This document shows, one piece after another, positions 1 to 5,642 of a stretch of DNA of 6,304 nucleotides. The position numbers were made by a program, and so were the translations under genes. The notes below the pieces were generated by a model, which saw only the letters and a list, made by a program, of their open reading frames with translations, did no database searches and was not told the origin of the DNA. The stretch comes from Syntrophomonadaceae bacterium (GTDB lineage Bacteria > Bacillota > Dethiobacteria > DTU022): NCBI GenBank assembly GCA_007131435.1, contig SLQM01000245.1, forward strand, positions 1 to 6,304, in the 5' to 3' direction. How positions within the stretch are numbered: position 1 is the stretch's first letter; each line of letters starts with the position of its first letter.

Positions 1-284
1 AGCTTAAGGTTCGGAGCATTCAGTGTAAAAAGGGTAAAGATTATGCATACGAAGAATATTATAACCCTACCCGCACGCTTACATCAACTGTAGCCATTCA
101 TAACACCCCCCTGCCCAGGCTGCCGGTAAAAACAAGCAAGCCGCTGCCCAAAAACCTGGTCTATGAAGCAATGGAAGAAATAAACAAAGTAGAAATTCAG
201 GGACCGGTAAAAATGGGCGATATAATTATCAAAAACCTGCTAGATACTGATATTAACATAGTGGCAACACGCAGCCTTGGTTAA
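1..284 (+). CDS. DUF1667 domain protein, C-terminal 93 residues (5' end outside window)
   Basis: The open frame begins before base 1, reads from base 3 and ends at TAA 282-284. The 93 visible residues match what I know of the DUF1667 family: a Cys followed by a basic-Gly-x-x-Tyr patch (QCKKGKDYAYEE), then NPTRTLTSTV, then LPRLPVKTSKPLPK, and near the end a PVKMGDIIIKN segment closing with VATRSLG. Family members are about 115-120 residues with a Cys-rich N-terminus (CxxC type), so roughly 25 residues and the first cysteines lie upstream. These proteins are usually encoded beside FAD-dependent glycerol-3-phosphate dehydrogenase (GlpO-like) and NAD(P)/FAD oxidoreductase genes in anaerobes, and are thought to be a small redox or metal-binding partner; the exact role is unknown. 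It appears to be the last gene of its operon, because a strong terminator follows 67 bases after the stop. Family assignment is from motif memory, not a search. Confidence 0.8.
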   Translation, partial: LKVRSIQCKKGKDYAYEEYYNPTRTLTSTVAIHNTPLPRLPVKTSKPLPKNLVYEAMEEINKVEIQGPVKMGDIIIKNLLDTDINIVATRSLG

Positions 285-351
285 CAATCATGCCTTGACC
301 AATGCAACTGCTGGATAGACTATTTCGCCAATACTATTTAAAATGAACCTC

Positions 352-378
352 AAGCACGGGAACAACTCCCGTGCTTTT
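352..378 (+). terminator. Intrinsic terminator after the DUF1667 gene
   Basis: A perfect 10-bp stem pairs AAGCACGGGA (352-361) with TCCCGTGCTT (367-376) around the loop ACAAC, and the T-rich run TTTTATTTAT begins at 375. This is a textbook Rho-independent terminator. It separates the upstream operon from the acyl-CoA ligase unit, so the ligase should depend on its own promoter. Confidence 0.9.
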
Positions 379-456
379 ATTTATCCCTGGTTCCTCCTGA
401 CATCTAAACCATATTCTAAATAGGTCTAATTTTTTCAAATAAACTAATTTTTCTTA

Positions 457-485
457 TTGTATAACGAAGGCTTTTTTATTATAAT
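457..485 (+). promoter_or_regulatory. Putative sigma-A promoter for the ligase-livG-livF unit
   Basis: A perfect TATAAT -10 box lies at 480-485. A weak -35 candidate, TTGTAT (457-462, 3 of 6 matches to TTGACA), sits exactly 17 bases upstream. The surrounding 419-500 stretch is very AT-rich. Transcription would start near base 492, only about 12 bases before ATG 504 but about 48 before GTG 540, which fits GTG 540 as the true start. A weak -35 would suit an activated or regulated promoter. No known operator was recognised. Confidence 0.6.
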
Positions 486-520
486 ATTAAGTAATTTAGA
501 AATATGTATCAAAACCAAAA

Positions 521-527
521 AGGAGGG
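521..527 (+). promoter_or_regulatory. Ribosome binding site that favours GTG 540 as start
   Basis: AGGAGGG is a near-perfect Shine-Dalgarno sequence. It lies inside the reading frame if ATG 504 is used, but 12-13 bases upstream of the in-frame GTG at 540. The bases ahead of ATG 504 (TAAGTAATTTAGAAAT) have no Shine-Dalgarno match. The spacing is a little long, but no other in-frame start codon lies closer. Confidence 0.75.
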
Positions 528-539
528 CTACAATTTATA

Positions 540-2252
540 GTGGATAACAAAAGTTCATACCTTTCAAAGCCTTGGTTGAATCAGTACCACAAAGATGTTC
601 CTCACACATTAGAGGTACCAGAAAAATCACTGGTCAAGCTTTTTGACGAGGCTGCTGAAAAATACGCCAACCAAACGGCGGTTATTTTTTATGGCAACAA
701 AATCAGCTTTAAAAATCTGCAGGATGAAGTAAATCGTTTTGCTACGGCCCTATCCCAACTGGGAGTTGTAAAAGGTGACAAAGTTGCACTTTATCTTCTC
801 AACAGCCCCCAGTATATAATTGCCTATTTTGCCATCCTTAAACTTGGAGGCACTGTAACCCCAATCAGCCCCGTTTATACCAGTGGCGAAGTAAAACACC
901 AGCTTACAGACAGTGAAGCCCGCACCATCATCTGCCAGGACATCCTTTATGATAATATTGCTAAAACAGGTGTTAAACTCGAACGCGTATTTCTTACCGG
1001 TATAAGCGACTACCTTCCTACTATCAGGCGCATGATTGGTAAAAGCGTTTTACGGAAAGCTTTTAGCGAGCTCGAAGTCCCTACACCAAAGATATCTGAA
1101 GAAGAAGGCTTTTACCGTATGAAAGATTTAATCAAAAAAACATCCTCTAACCTGCCGCAGGTAGAGATAGACCCGTTAAAAGACCTGGCCTCCCTCCCCT
1201 ACACGGGCGGAACTACGGCCCAGCCGAAAGGTGTAATGCTTACTCACAGTAACCTCGCAGCCTGCCAGGCACAAATTAAAGCATCCTGGCCGATTATTGA
1301 AGAAGGAAATGAAGTAGTCCTTGCTTTTCTGCCTTTTTACCATATCTACGGCCAGGTAGTTGTAATGCTTAATACCATGCTGACTGGGGGAACTTTAATT
1401 CTTTTCACCACCCCCGATATTGACGATATCCTTTATTCCATGGAAAAATACGGGGCCAGTACTTTTTTTGGCGTCCCCACTTTCTTTGAATACCTTAAAG
1501 AATATGAAAAAACCGATCGGGTCAACTGGAAGCGTTTAAAAATGATCACCTGCGGCGCAGATACACTGCATGTCACCACTCTCGAGGGCTGGACCAAAAG
1601 AACGGGCAGTGAAATTACAGAAGGTTATGGTATGACTGAAACAAGCGGCGTCAGCCATGTCAATCCGCTGGGAAACAGCCGGCCCGGGTCTTTCGGCCTT
1701 CCCCTACCCAATATTACGGCAGCAATTATTGACCCGGAAACCGATGAATTTCTTCCTGTCGGAGAAACCGGGGAAATGATCCTTCACGGACCCAATATGA
1801 TGCAAGGCTACTGGAACCGCGACGAAGATAATAAAAAAGCTTTCCTTGATGTTAATGGAATGCAGTTTATGCGAACAGGAGACCTGGTCCGGATGGAGGA
1901 AGATGGCTTCTTTATCTTCTACGACAGGGCTAAAGACTTAATTAAATACAAGGGCTACTCTGTTTTCGCCAGGGAAATTGAAGAAATAATGTATAAACAC
2001 CCCCAGATTAAGGCAGTAGGAGTTATAGGGGTTCCCGATCCAAAGGTGGGACAGTATATAAAAGCAAATGTTGTTCTTCACCCTGAAGCACGTGGAAAGA
2101 TTTCTGAAGAAGATATCCTGAACTACTGTAAGGAAAACCTGGCCCACTACAAAGTTCCAAAGGTAGTAGAGTTCCGCGGTGAACTTCCCAAAACGGATGT
2201 TGGGAAAATATCCAGGCGAGAGCTACGAGAAGAGCATGACGAGGAGGTTTAG
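540..2252 (+). CDS. AMP-dependent acyl-CoA synthetase, long-chain fatty acid--CoA ligase (FadD-like)
   Basis: This predicted cytosolic enzyme of the ANL superfamily activates a carboxylic acid with ATP to an acyl-adenylate and transfers it to CoA. Numbering from GTG 540 gives 570 residues, a normal family length. Visible motifs in order: the FadD-like N-terminus (KPWLNQY, then KLFDEAAEKYANQTAVIFYG); the P-loop A3 motif TGGTTAQPKG at 222-231; the A4 region FYHIYG at 266-271; the A5 motif GYGMTE at 362-367; TGDL at 446-449; the hinge region YDRAKDLIKYKGYSVFARE at 461-479; and the A10 motif LPKTDVGKISRR with catalytic Lys556. All key residues are present. The substrate cannot be read from sequence; medium or long fatty acids are the family default, but branched or aromatic acids are possible. 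It is first in a three-gene unit, and its stop is 2 bases from the next start. ATG 504 would add 12 residues without a ribosome binding site, so GTG 540 is preferred. Confidence 0.92.
   Translation: MDNKSSYLSKPWLNQYHKDVPHTLEVPEKSLVKLFDEAAEKYANQTAVIFYGNKISFKNLQDEVNRFATALSQLGVVKGDKVALYLLNSPQYIIAYFAILKLGGTVTPISPVYTSGEVKHQLTDSEARTIICQDILYDNIAKTGVKLERVFLTGISDYLPTIRRMIGKSVLRKAFSELEVPTPKISEEEGFYRMKDLIKKTSSNLPQVEIDPLKDLASLPYTGGTTAQPKGVMLTHSNLAACQAQIKASWPIIEEGNEVVLAFLPFYHIYGQVVVMLNTMLTGGTLILFTTPDIDDILYSMEKYGASTFFGVPTFFEYLKEYEKTDRVNWKRLKMITCGADTLHVTTLEGWTKRTGSEITEGYGMTETSGVSHVNPLGNSRPGSFGLPLPNITAAIIDPETDEFLPVGETGEMILHGPNMMQGYWNRDEDNKKAFLDVNGMQFMRTGDLVRMEEDGFFIFYDRAKDLIKYKGYSVFAREIEEIMYKHPQIKAVGVIGVPDPKVGQYIKANVVLHPEARGKISEEDILNYCKENLAHYKVPKVVEFRGELPKTDVGKISRRELREEHDEEV
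2241..2247 (+). promoter_or_regulatory. Ribosome binding site for the LivG-type gene (TTG start)
   Basis: GAGGAGG lies 7 bases before TTG 2255, ideal spacing, and sits inside the last codons of the ligase gene. This supports the TTG start and translational coupling between ligase and ATPase. Confidence 0.85.
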
Positions 2253-2254
2253 AG

Positions 2255-3022
2255 TTGACCACACCTTTTTTTGAAGTCGAGAACATATCTAAAAGCTTTG
2301 GCGGATTAAAGGCAATTAATGATGTAAGCTTCCATGTAGCCCGGGATGAGATGGTTGGCTTAATTGGCCCCAATGGTGCGGGAAAAACTACCATGGTTCG
2401 CCTGATCATGAGTATTCTCAGACCAGATAGTGGGAAAATCAGGTTTAAAGGCAAGGATATTACTAACATGAAAACCTGGAATATCGTCAGTGAAGGAATC
2501 GCCGGAACTTTTCAAACCACCCGCCCTTTCCGCCGTCTGCCGATTATTGCCAATGTAATGGTTCCCTGCCTGGGGCCGCGCACTTCGAGACGGGGTGAAT
2601 GGGTTAAAAGGGTGGAAGCAAGGGCCATGGATGCCTTAGAATTTGCCGGCATATCGGACCTGGCCATGGAACCGGCCTCACGCCTCTCCCAGGGGGACCT
2701 AAAACGCCTGGAAGTTGCCAGGGCAATCGCGACAGAACCTGAATTGTTGATCCTTGATGAACCTTTCGGGGGTCTTACACCCACGGAAACTGAGCTGATG
2801 GCCAAGTCGGTCCGCCGGCTGCATAAAGGCGGGCGCTTTGGCCGACTGCACAGCGAAGGAGCTGCCATGATTATTATTGAACACAAACTTCAAGAGTTAA
2901 TGAAAATTGTGGACCGGGTAATAGTTATGCATTTCGGCAAGGTCCTGGCCGTTGGAACACCCGAGGAAATAATTAAAAATGAAGATGTCATTGAAGCATA
3001 CATCGGCAAGGAGGTGGTCTAA
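2255..3022 (+). CDS. livG: ABC transporter ATP-binding protein, LivG type (branched-chain amino acid / HAAT family)
   Basis: This 255-residue cytoplasmic ATPase would power a HAAT-family importer as one half of a LivG/LivF pair. Motifs: Walker A GPNGAGKT at 38-45; Q-loop TFQ with Gln87, followed by TTRPFRRLP, close to the LivG-typical TFQ..R.F pattern; signature LSQGD at 144-148, a variant of LSGGQ that keeps the essential second Gly; Walker B LLILDEP at 164-170 with Glu169; switch His210 in IIEHKL; and the LivG-like C-terminus GTPEEII..EDVIEAYIG. A basic, glycine-rich segment (about 192-204, GGRFGRLHSEGAA) lies between the D-loop helix and the switch strand, where most LivG proteins have only a short Gly-containing turn. 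The gene starts 2 bases after the ligase stop, and the next gene follows without a gap. No permease or binding protein is in the unit, so the transported compound is unknown and 'livG' denotes family only. Confidence 0.88.
   Translation: MTTPFFEVENISKSFGGLKAINDVSFHVARDEMVGLIGPNGAGKTTMVRLIMSILRPDSGKIRFKGKDITNMKTWNIVSEGIAGTFQTTRPFRRLPIIANVMVPCLGPRTSRRGEWVKRVEARAMDALEFAGISDLAMEPASRLSQGDLKRLEVARAIATEPELLILDEPFGGLTPTETELMAKSVRRLHKGGRFGRLHSEGAAMIIIEHKLQELMKIVDRVIVMHFGKVLAVGTPEEIIKNEDVIEAYIGKEVV
3009..3016 (+). promoter_or_regulatory. Ribosome binding site for the LivF-type gene
   Basis: AGGAGGTG lies within the last codons of the livG-type gene. The core AGGAGG ends 8 bases before TTG 3023 and 11 bases before ATG 3026. 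The two candidate starts differ by one residue. TTG 3023 has the better spacing and abuts the preceding stop, while ATG 3026 is the better codon, so the choice is not settled. Confidence 0.75.
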
Positions 3023-3772
3023 TTGATGCTTGAAGTAAAAAACCTGACTGTCTCTTACGATACGGCAATGATCTTAAATGATGTCAGTATTTCTGTTGAA
3101 AGTGGCGAACTGGTCAGCCTGGTAGGCCCTAACGGAGCCGGTAAATCAACTTTTATCCGCACCATTACCGGTCTTGTGCGCTGGGAACGTGAAACTTTAA
3201 AAGGAACCCGTTACGGAGATATCAAGATTGAGGGCAGCGTTAGCTTTAACGGTGAAGAGGTTATTAATCTTCCACCCCATGATATTGTTAAAAAAGGTCT
3301 TATTCACTGCCCCGAAAGGCGACGCCCATTTACAGAAATGTCGGTTTTTGAGAACCTGATGGCTGGCGCATACCTGGTTACTGATAAAAAAATGGTTCAT
3401 GAAAACCTTTTAGATGTCTACAATATTTTCCCCGTTCTAAAGGAACGCAGCAACCAGATCTCCGGAACCCTATCCGGCGGGGAACAGCAAATGCTTGCCA
3501 TCGGTCGCTCAATGATGGTCAAGCCTCTGCTGCTATGTATTGATGAACCTTCTACAGGCCTGGCCCCCCAGGTAAAGCAACTGGTATTTGACAAGATTAA
3601 GGAAATACAGGCATCGGGTATGACCATATTGCTTGTTGAGCAGGACGTAAGCATGACCTTTGCTATGGCTGACCGCAATTACATTTTATCACATGGTAAA
3701 ATTGTCACCGAAGGTACAAGCGCTGAACTGATGAAAGATGAAACAGTTCGCCAGTCATATCTCGGTCTATAA
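3023..3772 (+). CDS. livF: ABC transporter ATP-binding protein, LivF type (branched-chain amino acid / HAAT family)
   Basis: This is the second ATPase of the pair, 249 residues from TTG 3023 (248 from ATG 3026), expected to form a heterodimer with the LivG-type protein on the cytoplasmic face. Motifs: Walker A GPNGAGKS at 35-42; the LivF-style region CPERRRPFTEMSVFENL at about 96-112, with Glu98 in the Q-loop place as in many LivF proteins; signature LSGGEQQ at 150-156; Walker B LLCIDEP at 170-176 with Glu175; and Gln207 in the switch position (VEQDV), normal for LivF where His is usual in other ABC ATPases. Typical LivF proteins are about 235 residues. The extra length maps to about 53-69, after Walker A (TITGLVRW, then a charged stretch to GDIKIEG). 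The gene ends the unit, and a hairpin follows 46 bases after the stop. Permease genes are absent, so the substrate is unassigned. Confidence 0.88.
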   Translation: MMLEVKNLTVSYDTAMILNDVSISVESGELVSLVGPNGAGKSTFIRTITGLVRWERETLKGTRYGDIKIEGSVSFNGEEVINLPPHDIVKKGLIHCPERRRPFTEMSVFENLMAGAYLVTDKKMVHENLLDVYNIFPVLKERSNQISGTLSGGEQQMLAIGRSMMVKPLLLCIDEPSTGLAPQVKQLVFDKIKEIQASGMTILLVEQDVSMTFAMADRNYILSHGKIVTEGTSAELMKDETVRQSYLGL

Positions 3773-3818
3773 ACCTATATAATTCTAACTTTATTTGGAT
3801 TATCTTACTTATAAATCA

Positions 3819-3843
3819 GGGGTAGCCGCTGAGCGGCTACCCC
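3819..3843. terminator. Hairpin between convergent genes, probable bidirectional terminator
   Basis: A perfect 11-bp GC-rich stem pairs GGGGTAGCCGC (3819-3829) with GCGGCTACCCC (3833-3843) around a TGA loop. It lies in the 114-base space between the livF-type stop (3772) and the stop of the solute-binding protein on the other strand (3887). The T-tracts on both sides are poor (CTTCAGTTT on plus, TGATTTAT on minus), so termination efficiency is uncertain, but position and stability make shared termination the simplest reading. Confidence 0.75.
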
Positions 3844-3886
3844 CTTCAGTTTAGCATGCGTCTTTTTGGTTGTGGTCTTTTAGTCT

Positions 3887-5497
3887 TTATTCAGAAACCC
3901 AGACATTATAATACCTGGTGAAAACAGCATTCCAAGGATCAAAATCATTTATCCTTGCGTTATGAACATAAACATATTCTTCTGAAATGGTCGGCAGGGT
4001 TGGCAATTCTTCTATTACAATCTCCTGTGCCCTGGCATAAAGCGCCTTGCGTGTTTCAAAGTCAACAGTTTGCCTCGCTTCCTCTACCAATGCATCAAAT
4101 TCAGCATTTACCCAGTTACAGGTATTTTGTGCGCTGTGAAGCCTTGTATAATACCATGCATCCGGATCGGGGAATGCTCCGTATCCGTAACAGAGCATGT
4201 GGTAATCACCGTTCCAGAAACTATCAAAAAGCGCTGACCATTCCATATACTGCAGCTCGGCATCAATGCCCATACCCTGCAGAACACTTTCGGCAATGAC
4301 TCCCATACGATCCATGGCCGTGTAACCGGAAAAGGTGGTAATGTAAACCTTTTCACCGTTATAGCTGGATGCTTCCAGGTATTCCATAGCTTTATCCATA
4401 TCATGTTCCCACTCAAGGGCATGTTCAGGAGTATACCACGCTGATATAGATGAATATGGAGAGTTGACTACTGCTCCAAAACCGTCCGCTGCTGCCATCA
4501 GGATATCTTCTCGATTAATAGCATGGACAACTGCCTTACGGAAATTAATATCATCAAATGGCGCCCGGCCAACGTTAAACCAGTAGTTCCAGAATTCGTA
4601 AGTCGGGCCTGTCATTGCAGCTTCCAGGTGCGGCTGTTCAACCAGCCTGTCAATTTCTTTCCCCGGTATGAAAGCAATATCAAGATCACCGGTTTCTAAG
4701 CCTACCATCCGGGAAGCAACTTCTGCTGTGGGAACAAAATATACTTCATCAAGATAAGCCACCTTCTCACCATAAGTACCGCTTGGCTCACCTACCCCAC
4801 CCCAGTAATCATCGAAGCGGGCTATGTGTACATGGCGGTCAGGAACCCATTCCACAAATTCAAAAGGACCTGTTCCGATAAGATGTTCTAACTCACCACC
4901 CTGCTCTTCAATAATACCGTTCGGTATAATTGCCGCAGTATAAGGGTGTGCAATATTCATCAGGAAGGGTCCCGATACTTCAGAGGTTGTAATCTGGACT
5001 GTATACTCATCTATAGCCTCCACTCCTGAGACTACATCGAAATTGCCAGCTATAGGTGATTCCATCATCTTCTCAAAAGAGTAAACCACATCTTCTGCAG
5101 TCATCTCCTGCCCATTATGGAACAATACTCCTTCGTGAAGATAGAAAGTATAAACCATCCCATCTTCTGATACTTCATATTCTTTAGCCAAACCAGGCTG
5201 GATTTTTAAACCTTCATCAACTGTTAAAAGCCCTTCTACTACATTGCGGGTAACTTCGTGAGCCTGCCACTCAGTGATATATGGGCTAATTGTGCTTATG
5301 TCACTTGACATTGCATGTCTTAGTGTACCACCAAACTGCGGTTCACCCGTATCTACCGGTTCCTCTTCAGCCGGTTCATCACCTACATCCACAACTTCTT
5401 CAGGGTCCGCCTGGCAGCCTGTGATAAAAACTAAACCGATAACCAACAAAAATGCTACAAGTAAAACACTACTTTTCTTTAACCAGTCAATATTCAT
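3887..5497 (-). CDS. ABC transporter solute-binding lipoprotein, family 5 (peptide/nickel type)
   Basis: This 536-residue extracellular binding protein of the SBP_bac_5 (DppA/OppA) family would deliver a peptide or similar solute to a DppBCDF-like importer. The N-terminus is a lipoprotein signal: MNIDWLKK, a hydrophobic run at about 10-24, then the lipobox ITGC with Cys28 as the lipidation site. A strongly acidic linker follows (29-53, 11 Asp/Glu and no Lys/Arg), which may tether it off the membrane. The mature domain begins at GGTLRHAMSSDISTISPY (56-73), and the family signature region spans about 103-143 (LAKEYEVSEDG, LHEGVLFHNGQ, TAEDVVYSFEK). The length is usual for the family. The start is firm: an in-frame TAA abuts ATG 5497, and AAAGGAG (5509-5515) lies 11 bases upstream. 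It follows the DppF-type ATPase gene on the same strand. Ligand cannot be inferred; peptides, nickel chelates, sugars and other solutes all occur in this family. Confidence 0.93.
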   Translation of the reverse strand: MNIDWLKKSSVLLVAFLLVIGLVFITGCQADPEEVVDVGDEPAEEEPVDTGEPQFGGTLRHAMSSDISTISPYITEWQAHEVTRNVVEGLLTVDEGLKIQPGLAKEYEVSEDGMVYTFYLHEGVLFHNGQEMTAEDVVYSFEKMMESPIAGNFDVVSGVEAIDEYTVQITTSEVSGPFLMNIAHPYTAAIIPNGIIEEQGGELEHLIGTGPFEFVEWVPDRHVHIARFDDYWGGVGEPSGTYGEKVAYLDEVYFVPTAEVASRMVGLETGDLDIAFIPGKEIDRLVEQPHLEAAMTGPTYEFWNYWFNVGRAPFDDINFRKAVVHAINREDILMAAADGFGAVVNSPYSSISAWYTPEHALEWEHDMDKAMEYLEASSYNGEKVYITTFSGYTAMDRMGVIAESVLQGMGIDAELQYMEWSALFDSFWNGDYHMLCYGYGAFPDPDAWYYTRLHSAQNTCNWVNAEFDALVEEARQTVDFETRKALYARAQEIVIEELPTLPTISEEYVYVHNARINDFDPWNAVFTRYYNVWVSE

Positions 5498-5508
5498 TTA
5501 TCTTACAG

Positions 5509-5515
5509 CTCCTTT
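5509..5515 (-). promoter_or_regulatory. Ribosome binding site of the solute-binding protein gene
   Basis: On the minus strand this reads AAAGGAG, 11 bases before ATG 5497. The rest of the 145-base gap up to 5642 is purine-rich on the minus strand, including a GAGAGGAGGGG stretch near 5570-5580. I see no convincing -35/-10 pair or terminator there, so the gene is probably co-transcribed with the ATPase gene upstream. Confidence 0.8.
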
Positions 5516-5642
5516 CAGTAAGTTCTTCCCCATTTGATATTAACCTGTTTGCCTTATTATCTATCCTTTCCCCTCCTCTCATCTTTCAGTCTCTTATTGA
5601 TAATTTAGGATCCCTACCCATAATTAAGTGGATAGCTGCTTA

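Noticed and set aside
2023..2469. Minus-strand open frame of 148 codons across the ligase/livG junction
   Set aside because: It is antisense to two well-supported genes, resembles no family I know, and is a shadow of their codon pattern.
2512..2886. Minus-strand open frame of 124 codons inside the livG-type gene
   Set aside because: It is antisense to conserved ABC motifs and its translation is low-complexity, rich in Arg, Ser and Pro.
3955..4299. Plus-strand open frame of 114 codons opposite the binding protein gene
   Set aside because: It lies wholly inside the family 5 binding protein on the other strand, with no ribosome binding site or recognisable domain.
5482..5577. Minus-strand frame of about 31 codons starting ATG-AGA-GGA after the dppF gene
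   Set aside because: It overlaps the firmly placed start of the binding protein, has no clear upstream ribosome binding site and no family resemblance.
5603..5617. Near-palindrome around GGATCC in the gap
   Set aside because: The symmetry is too short to form a stable hairpin and no T-tract follows; chance occurrence.
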